A DNA stretch of 64,000 bases from JAEULH01 sp963746275 (lineage in GTDB: Bacteria; Pseudomonadota; Alphaproteobacteria; Rhodospirillales; Defluviicoccaceae), in assembly GCA_963746275.1 (NCBI GenBank), contig CAVVAX010000036.1, positions 1 through 64,000 of the forward strand. The letters run 5' to 3'. The position numbers and the translations under genes were made by a program. Numbering within the stretch: position 1 is the first letter of the stretch; the number at the start of each line of letters is the position of its first letter. A model generated the notes under the pieces. It made no database searches. It saw nothing but the letters and a program-made list of their open reading frames with translations, and was not told where the DNA came from. Shown in pieces: positions 55,414 through 63,476 of this stretch.

Positions 55414-56859
55414 TCAACGCCAGAACGACGGGCTGAACAGGATCAATATGGTGAACAGCTCCAGCCGGCCGAGCAGCATGCCGGCGGAGAGCAGCCACTT
55501 CGCCGCGTCGGGGAACTGCTGGAAGGTTCCGGCTGGCCCCGCGATGGATCCGAGCGCCGGACCGACGTTGCAGATCGCCGTGGCGGCGCTGGAGATGGCG
55601 GTGACCATGTCGAGGCCGAGCATGCCGAGGGCGACGGCGAGCACGGCGAAGCAGACGCCGAAGACGAAAAAGAAGCTGAGCACGGAATGGACGACGTCCT
55701 CCGGGATCGGCCGGCCATTGTAGTAGGGCACGAACACGCCGTGCGGCTGGTAGAGGTGGCGGAACTGGGTGTCGGCCGCCGCCTGCAGCACCTGGAAACG
55801 GAAGATCTTGATCCCGCACGTGGTCGAGCCGGTGCAGCCGCCGATGAACATCAGGAAGAAGAACGTTGGCCCGGCAAAGGCGCCCCACTGCCAGTAGTCG
55901 GAGGTTGCGAAGCCGGTCCCGGTCATCACCGAGACGACGTTGAAGGCGCCGTAGCGCACCGACTCCGCCAGGCTGAGCCCCATCTCGAACCAGACGAACA
56001 CAGAAGCGATCGCGGCCGCACTGCCGGAGATGGCGAAGAACCACCGCACTTGGCTGTCGCGCGCAAGCGCCCTGCCCTCGCCCTGGAGCGTCCGCAGGTA
56101 GAGCAGGAAGGGGAGGCTGCCGGCGAGCATGCCGATGGTGATGATGGCATCGATCTCGGCGCTGGCGAAGGCGCCGACGGAGGCGTCCCGGGTCGAGAAG
56201 CCCCCGGTGGCGACCGTGGTCATCGCGTGGACGCCGGCGTCCAGCCAGTTCATCCCGGCGAGGTAAAGCGCGACGGCGCAGGCCAGCGTCAGGCCGGCAT
56301 AGATGAGGCTGAGCGCGGCGGAGATCTGCGCCGCCCGCGGCAGGGCCTTCTCCCCCGTCTCGAACGCCTCGACGCGAAACATCTGCATGCCGCCGACACC
56401 CAGCATCGGCATGACCGAGATCGCCATGACGATGATGCCGAGGCCGCCCAGCCACTGCAGCAGGCCGCGCCAGACCAGGATCCCCGGAGGCGCCGTGTCG
56501 AGGCCGATGATCACCGTCGAGCCGGTGGTGGTGATCCCCGACATGGCCTCGAACACCGAGTCGGTGATGCTGAGGTCGAGCTCGGAGAAGCTGAATGGCA
56601 GGGCGGCGAATAGCGTCAGCGTCATCCAGCTCAACGCCGTCATCACAAACGCCTGGCGGAGGTTGAGGCGGAAGCGGTGGGTGCGGCAACTCAGCACCAG
56701 GGCGAGGCCGACGAACATCGTGATGCCGGCGGCGGTGGCGAAGACCTGCCAGTCCGGGTTGTCGTAGACGGCATCGACTAAGGCCGGGAGGAGCATTGCC
56801 GCGGCCAGGGTCACCAGCAGGATGCCGACGACGAAGAGAACCGGGCGAAAGGTGATCAT
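55414..56859 (-). CDS. trkH: Trk potassium uptake membrane subunit TrkH
   Basis: K+ channel subunit of 481 residues with four repeated M1-P-M2 units. The four selectivity-filter loops are visible: SGITTTGSTV, TTVATGGFST, TGTGFATSDYW and ICNVGPALG. It begins with a membrane span (VLFVVGILLVTLAAAML). It needs the NAD-binding subunit TrkA, which is not in this window. Probably co-transcribed with argE. Confidence 0.93.
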   Translation of the reverse strand: MITFRPVLFVVGILLVTLAAAMLLPALVDAVYDNPDWQVFATAAGITMFVGLALVLSCRTHRFRLNLRQAFVMTALSWMTLTLFAALPFSFSELDLSITDSVFEAMSGITTTGSTVIIGLDTAPPGILVWRGLLQWLGGLGIIVMAISVMPMLGVGGMQMFRVEAFETGEKALPRAAQISAALSLIYAGLTLACAVALYLAGMNWLDAGVHAMTTVATGGFSTRDASVGAFASAEIDAIITIGMLAGSLPFLLYLRTLQGEGRALARDSQVRWFFAISGSAAAIASVFVWFEMGLSLAESVRYGAFNVVSVMTGTGFATSDYWQWGAFAGPTFFFLMFIGGCTGSTTCGIKIFRFQVLQAAADTQFRHLYQPHGVFVPYYNGRPIPEDVVHSVLSFFFVFGVCFAVLAVALGMLGLDMVTAISSAATAICNVGPALGSIAGPAGTFQQFPDAAKWLLSAGMLLGRLELFTILILFSPSFWR

Positions 56860-56911
56860 GGCCTCGCCCCGGCCGTGTCAGCGCCCGCTCGCCTGGAGCG
56901 TGCACTGGCTG

Positions 56912-57616
56912 TCAGGAGAGCAGCCAGTCGCCGCCCGACGACTTGCCGATCATCGCCAAGAGCTCCCGCCGGGTCGCCGCATCGTCGCGAAAGGCCCCGA
57001 GCATCCGGCTCGTCGTCATCACCACGCCGGGCTTGTGCACGCCGCGGGTGGTCATGCACTGGTGCGCCGCCTCGATGATCACGGCCGTTCCCTTCGGCTC
57101 CAGGATCTCATTGATGTTGTTGGCGATCTGCGCCGTCATCTTCTCCTGGATCTGCAGCCGCTTGGCGTACGCCTCGACCAGCCTCGCGAGCTTGGAGATG
57201 CCAACGACGCGCCGATGCGGCAGGTAGGCGACGTGGGCGCGGCCGATGATCGGCGCCATGTGGTGCTCGCAGTGGGACTCGAAGCGGATGTCGCGCAAGA
57301 GCACGATCTCGTCGTAGCCGTCGGTTTCGGCAAAGGTGCGCCGGAGGATCTCGGCCGGGTCGGCGCCGTAGCCGGAAAAGAACTCGAGGTAGGAGTCGGC
57401 GACGCGGCGCGGGGTGTCGCGCAGGCCCTCGCGTGACGGGTCGTCGCCGGCCCAACGGATGAGGGTGCGAACCGCCGCCTCCGCCTCCTCGCGGCTGGGG
57501 CGGGCGGAGAAGCCGGGGGCCACGACCGCGTTCGCCGCCGCTGTGGCGTTGTCGCTGACCGCCTCCGCCCTTCTCGCGGAACCGATGCCGCCCGCTGCGC
57601 CCGCTGTCGTCGACAC
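56912..57616 (-). CDS. folE: GTP cyclohydrolase I
   Basis: First step of tetrahydrofolate synthesis. It has 234 residues, with the zinc and catalytic residues in FESHCEHHMAPIIGRAHVAYLP and EAAHQCMTTRGVHKPG and the dimer segment GISKLARLVEAYAKRLQIQEK. The first 35 residues are an extension with no clear role. The GTG at 57616 has AAGGAG six bases upstream. Confidence 0.94.
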   Translation of the reverse strand: MSTTAGAAGGIGSARRAEAVSDNATAAANAVVAPGFSARPSREEAEAAVRTLIRWAGDDPSREGLRDTPRRVADSYLEFFSGYGADPAEILRRTFAETDGYDEIVLLRDIRFESHCEHHMAPIIGRAHVAYLPHRRVVGISKLARLVEAYAKRLQIQEKMTAQIANNINEILEPKGTAVIIEAAHQCMTTRGVHKPGVVMTTSRMLGAFRDDAATRRELLAMIGKSSGGDWLLS

Positions 57617-57670
57617 GGCGTTCTCCTTCGTTCGTTCAGGATCGAGTCTTGGCCCGCTGGTGCATATGGA

Positions 57671-58093
57671 TCAGTGCACGGCCTGGGTCGAGTGGGGGCT
57701 ATCGAGCGAGAAGGGGGGGATACGCGCGTCGAACTGCTCGCCGTCCTGCGTCACCATCTGGTAGGTGCCGACCATGATCCCGGATGGCGTGGCCAGCGGC
57801 GTCCCGCTAGCATACTCGAAGGACTCGCCGGGCTTCAGCATCGGCTGCTTGCCGACGACGCCCTCGCCACGGACCTCCTGGACCTTCCCCGCCGAGTCGG
57901 TGATCAGCCAGTGGCGGGTGACGAGCTGGACGGTCTCCAAGCCCTGGTTCTCGATCTTGACGTGATACGCCCAGACGAAATGACGGGCCTCGGGCACGCT
58001 CTGGTCCTCGAGGTAGAACGGCTGAACGGTGATGGTGATGCCGCGGGTCGTCTCCGAGTACGAGCCTCCGGGAATGTCTTCGGGCGCGGTCAA
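57671..58093 (-). CDS. apaG: ApaG protein
   Basis: A 140-residue fibronectin-like beta fold (ApaG/DUF525): TTRGITITVQPFYLEDQS, HVKIENQGLETVQLVTRHWLI, GVVGKQPMLKPGESFEYASGTPL and FDARIPPFSLDSP. The function is unclear, though it is linked to Co2+/Mg2+ efflux and often sits beside ApaH, which is not seen here. TTG at 58093 is the start, with GGGGAA upstream. It lies 54 bases upstream of folE. Confidence 0.9.
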   Translation of the reverse strand: MTAPEDIPGGSYSETTRGITITVQPFYLEDQSVPEARHFVWAYHVKIENQGLETVQLVTRHWLITDSAGKVQEVRGEGVVGKQPMLKPGESFEYASGTPLATPSGIMVGTYQMVTQDGEQFDARIPPFSLDSPHSTQAVH

Positions 58094-58206
58094 GGCTGTT
58101 CCCCATGAAATCGGCGGCGGCAGCCGAGGCGCGGCCGGCCGCCTGAGCCCCTACATTACGGGCCACCCACGTTTTGTCCAGGGCGGGTGCGGCCGATTGG
58201 GGCTGG

Positions 58207-59164
58207 TCACGAGGCGGAGCAGGACGCGCCACCGAGGACGCAGAACTGCGCGCAGAAGGGGTGGTTGAGCTTGACCGGGCGCATGGCGTCTGTGAGGCGG
58301 GTCCCGAGCTCGAAGGCCGGATCGTACGGCAGCAGCGTGCAGGGGACCACTGCCGGGGCCGCGGCGCCCTTGCGCTTAAGGATCATCCGCGAGCTGGCGC
58401 ACATCATCGTCGACGGCTCGACGCCAAGGATGTCCCAGCAGCGGGTGGTGATCTCGGGCACGTCGACGTGGCCGTCCATCTCGGGAAAGAGGACGAGCCG
58501 GGCCGGATCGAAGGCGTCGATGAGAAGGCCCTCGGCCGCGAACAGCCTGGCGAAGCCCTCTCGCAGCTCGTCCTCCCGTTCCGGCCACAGCGCCCGCCCG
58601 GCAACAGCAAGGGAGAAACCACTCGCGGCGAGCCAGCGCAGCCCCGCCATGGCCGGACCCCAGGTACCGGGGCCGCGGACCCGCTCGTGGCCTTCGCGCT
58701 CGTAGTGATCGAGCGAAACGCGGAAGGTCAGAGCCGTAGCGTGGTCGCTGAGCGCGAGCAGCTTGTCGCGGTAGCGCTGCATCGGCTTCATCGCGTTGGT
58801 GAGCACGAGCACACGGTAGCCACGGGCCAGCGCCTCGGCCAGCATCTCCGGCAGCTCGCGGTTCAGGAACGGCTCGCCGCCGGTGAAGCCGATCTCCTCG
58901 ACCGGCCAGCCGGCGCTTGCGGCCTCGTCCAGGTACCGGCGCACCTCATCAGCGGCGAGATAGGCCAGCCGGTCGTTGCTGGGGCTCGAACTCGATGTAG
59001 CAGTTCTCGCAGGCGATGTTGCAGAGGCTGCCGGTGTTGAACCAGAGCGTCCGGAGCCCCGCCATCGCCACGCTCGCGCGCGGCTCGCCCCTGGCGGTGA
59101 TGTCCGGATTGCGGAACTTGGCCGGGTCCAGCCCCGGGCGGGCGCTGAGATTGGTATCGGGCAT
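58207..59164 (-). CDS. Radical SAM protein, one frameshift
   Basis: About 318 residues. The [4Fe-4S]/SAM motif CNIACENC (C-x3-C-x2-C) follows WFNTGSLCN, and GFTGGEPFLNRELP is the glycine-rich SAM contact. Further cysteines at the end (PFCAQFCVLGGASC) suggest a second cluster, as in SPASM-type or twitch-type enzymes. The frame breaks at about 58989; removing one base joins CYIE to SSPSNDRLAYLAADEV. ATG at 59164. No precursor peptide or target is adjacent, so the substrate is unknown. A MoaA-like or maturase assignment would be a guess. Confidence 0.85.
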
Positions 59165-59344
59165 GGGCTCTATTTCCGCCTCTCGCCTGCCGTGCCTACG
59201 AGCCGTCCGCCCGTTTATGTGCCACGTGGCGTTGCCCCCCGGTATGTCCAGGGCGAAGCAGATCACGACGGCGTGACGCGACTACAGGCTTGCTCTGACC
59301 CGGCAGCCGCCAGCCGTTCCGCCTAGTCCCGCGAGCCCGCCTGC

Positions 59345-59371
59345 TTGTCACGCTGCCGGCGGGCTTATACA
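59345..59371 (+). promoter_or_regulatory. Possible tRNA-Gly promoter
   Basis: TTGTCA and TATACA with a 15-base spacer, 30 bases upstream of the tRNA. The spacer is short, but both boxes are good. Confidence 0.4.
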
Positions 59372-59400
59372 CTCTCAGCCGCGGTTTCCACAGGGCTCAC

Positions 59401-59474
59401 GCGGGCGTGGTTCAATGGCAGAACGAAAGCTTCCCAAGCTTTAGACGAGGGTTCGATTCCCTTCGCCCGCTCCA
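59401..59474 (+). tRNA. tRNA-Gly (anticodon CCC)
   Basis: A complete cloverleaf of 74 bases including an encoded CCA. The acceptor arms GCGGGCG and CGCCCGC pair perfectly. The anticodon stem AAAGC/GCTTT encloses the loop TTCCCAA, giving CCC, and the T arm GAGGG-TTCGATT-CCCTT is regular. It reads GGG codons. Confidence 0.96.
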
Positions 59475-59558
59475 CTTCAAGCAGCAGCCGAGCGCGGCCG
59501 CTGCCCTTGCCGTGCTCCTGACCGATGTGGCAAGCCTCGAGCGCGGTTCTCGCGCACG

Positions 59559-60329
59559 TCACACCGTTTGGCCGCCGTCGATGACCAAGGCGTGCCCTAT
59601 GACGAAGGCGGCGGGGTCTGTGCAGAGCCAGAGGACGGCGGCAGCGATCTCCTCTGGCTTCCCCATGCGTCCAACCGGCTCCTGCGCGACGACCCTTTCG
59701 CGCCCAGCGTCGGTGCCGCCGGTGAACCGATCCATCATCGGGGTGTCGATGATCCCGGGGCAGACAGCGTTCACGCGAATGTTCGAGGCCGCGTAGTCGA
59801 GAGCCGCAGCCTTGGTGAGGCCGATGACGCCATGCTTTGCCGCGCAGTAAGCGCCTTGCCCGGCGAACCCCTTGACGCCGGCGCCCGAAGACGTGTTGAC
59901 GATGGAACCCCCGCCTTGTTCCAACATCAGCGGGATCTGGTACTTCATGCACAGGAAGACACCGCGAAGGTTCACGCCGACGATACGGTCCCATTCGTCC
60001 TCGGTGAGGTCCGCCGCCGGCATGATCGGCTGTTCGACGCCGGCGTTGTTGAAGGCGAAATCCAGGCGCCCGAACGCTTCGATCGTCTTGGTCAGCGCTG
60101 CTTTGACATCATCGGCGTTGGTCACGTCGCAGCGCATCGCGAGCGCTCGTCCGCCGGCCTCTTCGATCGAGGCGACCGTCTCCTCGAGGTCCTGTTGCGA
60201 AAGCCCTGTAACGACCACGTTCGCACCTTCACGCGCGAAGGCCAGCGCGGCGGCCCGGCCGATGCCGGTTCCGGCTCCGGTCACGAACGCGACCTTGCCG
60301 GCAAAGGGCTTATCGGTGTTCTCTGTCAT
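59559..60329 (-). CDS. SDR-family oxidoreductase (glucose 1-dehydrogenase-like)
   Basis: A 256-residue short-chain dehydrogenase: VAFVTGAGTGIGRAAALAF (cofactor), DFAFNNAGVEQP, the catalytic Ser in IVNTSSGAGVKG, YCAAKHG (Tyr/Lys) and VNAVCPGIIDTPM, and an ending VIGHALVIDGGQTV. This class is often annotated as glucose 1-dehydrogenase or 2,5-dichloro-diol dehydrogenase-like; the substrate is unknown. ATG at 60329 is preferred with AGAAGG eight bases before it. It lies 3' of the tRNA-Gly gene, convergent with it. Confidence 0.88.
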   Translation of the reverse strand: MTENTDKPFAGKVAFVTGAGTGIGRAAALAFAREGANVVVTGLSQQDLEETVASIEEAGGRALAMRCDVTNADDVKAALTKTIEAFGRLDFAFNNAGVEQPIMPAADLTEDEWDRIVGVNLRGVFLCMKYQIPLMLEQGGGSIVNTSSGAGVKGFAGQGAYCAAKHGVIGLTKAAALDYAASNIRVNAVCPGIIDTPMMDRFTGGTDAGRERVVAQEPVGRMGKPEEIAAAVLWLCTDPAAFVIGHALVIDGGQTV

Positions 60330-60385
60330 GACGTTCACCTTCTAAAGTGAGTTGCGGTGAGGTGGATGCGGCAAATCCAAGTGAT

Positions 60386-60470
60386 GTCATCGCGAGCCGC
60401 GCAAGCGGCGTGGCGATCCAGAAGAGAAACGCCTGGATTGCCGTGTCGGCTTCGCCTCCTCGCAATGACG
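60386..60470. repeat. Large imperfect inverted repeat (BIME-like)
   Basis: Arms 60386-60421 and 60433-60470 are reverse-complementary over most positions (one reads GTCATCGCGAGCC..., the other in reverse CGTCATTGCGAGG...), around an 11-base spacer. Such palindromic repeats occur many times between genes in alphaproteobacterial genomes. It could fold in RNA and act as a terminator or stabiliser. Confidence 0.75.
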
Positions 60471-60529
60471 GCCTCTGTTTTGGGATAACCCGACCACCTT
60501 AAGTAACCCTCGGTTTGTTCGGAGCGCCA

Positions 60530-60691
60530 TCAGGCCTGAAGCGTGCTCATGTCGATGACGAAGCGGTAGCGGATGTCCTTCGCAACAACCCGATCCCATG
60601 CTTCGTTGACCCTGCTGATCGGGATGATCTCGACCTCCGGCGCGATGTTGTTGGCCGCGCAGTCGGAAACGATGGTCACGAGGTGGCCGCA
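60530..60691 (-). pseudogene. C-terminal remnant of a zinc-type alcohol dehydrogenase
   Basis: Only about 53 residues are recognisable: NNIAPEVEIIPISRVNEAW and DIRYRFVIDMSTLQA, which match the C-terminus of NAD(P)-dependent alcohol dehydrogenases of the cinnamyl-alcohol class. Upstream the frame changes into sequence that is the DAHP synthase promoter region. The remainder of the gene is gone. Confidence 0.65.
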
Positions 60692-60757
60692 GTGCATCGT
60701 GGTGTCGGGCGCGCTATTCTTTCGGCGTAGGTGGAGCGGCGCCAGCGCCGCGCGGCG

Positions 60758-60786
60758 TTGAAAAAGCCTCGCAGCGGGCGTATAGC
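60758..60786 (+). promoter_or_regulatory. Probable promoter of DAHP synthase
   Basis: TTGAAA and TATAGC separated by exactly 17 bases, close to the sigma-70 consensus. Transcription would start near 60793, leaving a leader of only about 15 to 27 bases. Confidence 0.55.
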
Positions 60787-60807
60787 CTCCCTTTACCGGC
60801 GAAAACC

Positions 60808-62214
60808 ATGCGAGACCCAATGGCAAGCTCTTGGAGCCCGTCAAGCTGGCGGGATCGGCCTATCGTTCAGGTGCCCGAGTATCCGGACGCCGACGCAATC
60901 GCGTCCGTCGAGCGCGAACTGCGCCGCTATCCGCCGCTGGTCTTTGCCGGCGAGGCGCGCCGGCTGCAGCGGGCGCTGGCCGACGTCTGCGAGGGCGAGA
61001 AATTCCTGCTCCAGGGCGGCGACTGCGCCGAGAGCTTCGCCGAGTTCCACCCCAACAACATCCGCGACACCTTCCGGGTGATGCTGCAGATGGCGGTGGT
61101 GCTGACATACGGCGCCGCCGTGCCGGTCATCAAGGTCGGCCGGGTGGCTGGGCAGTTCGCCAAGCCGCGCAGCGCCGACCTCGAAACTATGGACGGGGTG
61201 ACCCTGCCCAGCTACCGCGGCGACATGATCAACGGCATGGAGTTCACGCCCGAGGCGCGGATCCCCGATCCGCAGCGCCTGGTCCATGCCTACAACCAGT
61301 CGGCGGCGACCCTCAACCTGCTGCGCGCCTTCTCCCAAGGCGGCTACGCCGACCTGCACCAGGTCCACCTGTGGACGCTGGGCTTCGTCGCCAACAGCCC
61401 GCAAGCGGACCGCTACCGCGACTTGGCCGAGCGGCTGAACGAGACCTTGAAGTTCATGGCCGCCTGCGGCCTCACCTCCGAGACGACGCCGCAGATCCGC
61501 GAGACCGACTTCTTCACCTCCCACGAGGCGTTGATGCTCCTCTACGAGGAGGCGATGACCCGCGTCGATTCCACCACCGGCGACTGGTACGACACCTCGG
61601 CGCATTTCCTCTGGATCGGCGAGCGCACCCGCCAACTCGATGGCGCCCACGTCGAGTTCCTCCGCGGCGTCCGCAACCCGCTGGCGGTAAAGCTGGGCCC
61701 GGGCGTCGGCGCCGATGAGCTGATCCGCCTCACCGACGTGCTCAATCCGGTCAACGAGCCGGGCCGGCTGACGCTGATCGTCCGGATGGGCGCGGAGAAG
61801 ATCAAGAGCGTGCTCCCCGGGCTGATCCGGGCGGTGGAGCGCGAGGGGCGCAAGGTCGCCTGGGTGTCGGACCCGATGCACGCCAACACCGTGCAGAGCG
61901 CCAGCGGCTTCAAGACCCGGCATTTCAGCCGGATCCTGGAGGAGGTGCGCACCTTCTTCGAGATCCACCGCGCCGAGGGGACATACGCCGGCGGGGTGCA
62001 TTTCGAGATGACCGGCCAGGACGTCACCGAGTGCGTCGGCGGAGCGCAGGCGATTACCGAGGCCAACCTCGGCGTGCGCTACAACACCCACTGTGACCCG
62101 CGCCTGAACGCCAGCCAAGCGCTCGAGCTGGCGTTCCTGCTCGCCGAGATGCTCAAGGAGGGCCGTGATCGTGACCGCGTCAAGGACCGCGGGCGCGCCG
62201 TTGCCGCGTCCTGA
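60808..62214 (+). CDS. 3-deoxy-7-phosphoheptulonate synthase, class II
   Basis: First enzyme of the shikimate pathway, condensing PEP and erythrose 4-phosphate; 468 residues, of the plant/mycobacterial (class II) type. Clear signatures: PPLVFAGEARRLQRAL, FLLQGGDCAESFAEF, PVIKVGRVAGQFAKPRS, LPSYRGDMING, DFFTSHEALMLLYEEA, DTSAHFLWIGERTRQLDGAHVEF, WVSDPMHANT and GGVHFEMTGQDVTEC. Two ATGs compete: 60808 and 60820 (MASSWSPSSWRD), the second closer to the family start. The last 44 bases overlap the next gene. Confidence 0.94.
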   Translation: MRDPMASSWSPSSWRDRPIVQVPEYPDADAIASVERELRRYPPLVFAGEARRLQRALADVCEGEKFLLQGGDCAESFAEFHPNNIRDTFRVMLQMAVVLTYGAAVPVIKVGRVAGQFAKPRSADLETMDGVTLPSYRGDMINGMEFTPEARIPDPQRLVHAYNQSAATLNLLRAFSQGGYADLHQVHLWTLGFVANSPQADRYRDLAERLNETLKFMAACGLTSETTPQIRETDFFTSHEALMLLYEEAMTRVDSTTGDWYDTSAHFLWIGERTRQLDGAHVEFLRGVRNPLAVKLGPGVGADELIRLTDVLNPVNEPGRLTLIVRMGAEKIKSVLPGLIRAVEREGRKVAWVSDPMHANTVQSASGFKTRHFSRILEEVRTFFEIHRAEGTYAGGVHFEMTGQDVTECVGGAQAITEANLGVRYNTHCDPRLNASQALELAFLLAEMLKEGRDRDRVKDRGRAVAAS

Positions 62215-63400
62215 CGCGGGCGCGCTGGGCGAGGCGGAGCTAGCTCCGACGAGGCCGCTGCAGCCTTCGGCGGACGAGGTCGAGCGCTGGACCGACCGCT
62301 ACTTCGTCAGGACCAAGGAGACGATCGGCAGGTTTGGCGACAAGACCGTCACCTACGCCGTCTTCATGCGCCGACCCGTCATCTTCACCCCGCGGCTGAT
62401 GATCCGCTGGCTGGAGTCGGTGGCGGCGGAACGCAACGTCGCCTTCCGCATTCAGCCGAACTACCGCGAGGGCGACTGGGTCGGCGCCGGGGAGCCGCTG
62501 CTCTACATCACCGGCTCGATCTACCACCTGGTCGACCTGGAGACGCTCTATCTGCAGAAGCTCGGCGCCGCCTGCGTCGCCGCCTACAACGCCTACACCA
62601 TGTGCTCCGACCTCCCCAAAGTCGCCTTTCTGGCGATGGACGCGCGCCACTGCGCCGGCATCGAGATGGCCGAGATGATGGCCTACGCCGCTGCCGTGGG
62701 CTCCGAGGCGGCGCGCCGGGAATGCGGCGCCAAGGGGTTCATCGGCAACGCCAACGACGCCACCGCCCACTACTTCGGCCGTGAGCGCGGCATGGGCACG
62801 ATGCCGCACGCGCTGATCGGCTATGCCGGCTCGACCGTCCGCGCCGTGGAGATGTTCGTCGAGACCTTTCCCGACGACGACGTTATTGCGCTGGTCGACT
62901 ACTTCGGCCGCGAGGTGACCGATACGCTCGCCGTCTGCCGGCGCTTCCCCGAGCTTGCCGCCGCCGGGCGCCTCGGCGTCCGCCTCGACACCCATGGCGG
63001 CCGGTTCGTCGAGGGCCTCGATCCGCAGCAGTCCTATGCCGTGCTCGAACGCCACGCCCCGATCGCGGTGCGCCGCTACCGCAACGACACCGAGCTGCGC
63101 TACCTCACCGGCACCGGCGTCTCGGCGGCCGCGATCTTTCACATGCGCGAGAAGCTCGACGCCGCCGGCTTCCCCAAGGTGCGCATCGTCGCCTCGTCCG
63201 GCTTCAACGTCGACAAGTGCCGGGTGATGGCCGACGTCGGCGCGCCGCTGGACGCGGTCGGCACCGGCTCGTTCCTGCCCGATAGCTGGCGCGAGACCTA
63301 CGCCACCGCCGACATCGTCGAGTACGACGGCGTCGCCTCGGTCAAGGTCGGCCGCGAGTTCCTGCTGCAACGCCGCTCGCCGCTGCGGGCGGGGGAGTGA
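62171..63400 (+). CDS. pncB: Nicotinate phosphoribosyltransferase
   Basis: 409 residues of the nicotinate/quinolinate PRTase type: YFVRTKETIGRFGDKTVTYAVFMR, PNYREGDWVGAGEPLLYITG, ETLYLQKLGAACVAAYNAYTM, MDARHCAGIEMAEMMAY, RVIASSGFNVDKC-type PRPP site and VGTGSFLPDSW. Makes nicotinate mononucleotide for NAD salvage. GTG at 62171 is chosen (AAGGAGG nine bases upstream); a GTG two codons earlier is closer to the site. It overlaps the end of the DAHP synthase gene and is followed by nadE, so NAD salvage genes cluster here. Confidence 0.9.
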   Translation: MTASRTAGAPLPRPDAGALGEAELAPTRPLQPSADEVERWTDRYFVRTKETIGRFGDKTVTYAVFMRRPVIFTPRLMIRWLESVAAERNVAFRIQPNYREGDWVGAGEPLLYITGSIYHLVDLETLYLQKLGAACVAAYNAYTMCSDLPKVAFLAMDARHCAGIEMAEMMAYAAAVGSEAARRECGAKGFIGNANDATAHYFGRERGMGTMPHALIGYAGSTVRAVEMFVETFPDDDVIALVDYFGREVTDTLAVCRRFPELAAAGRLGVRLDTHGGRFVEGLDPQQSYAVLERHAPIAVRRYRNDTELRYLTGTGVSAAAIFHMREKLDAAGFPKVRIVASSGFNVDKCRVMADVGAPLDAVGTGSFLPDSWRETYATADIVEYDGVASVKVGREFLLQRRSPLRAGE

Positions 63401-63476
63401 CCGCCCGCCCGCCGGGGCGCGCGCGAGCGGCATCAGAAAGCAAGCGCGCCGTCCGTCCCTTCGCTACAGTACGCGC

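Noticed and set aside
59401..59474. Attachment site for an integrated element at the tRNA
   Set aside because: No integrase and no repeated 3' end of the tRNA was found downstream within the window.
60758..60786. Transcription attenuator for DAHP synthase
   Set aside because: The leader after the promoter is too short for a leader peptide or attenuation hairpins.
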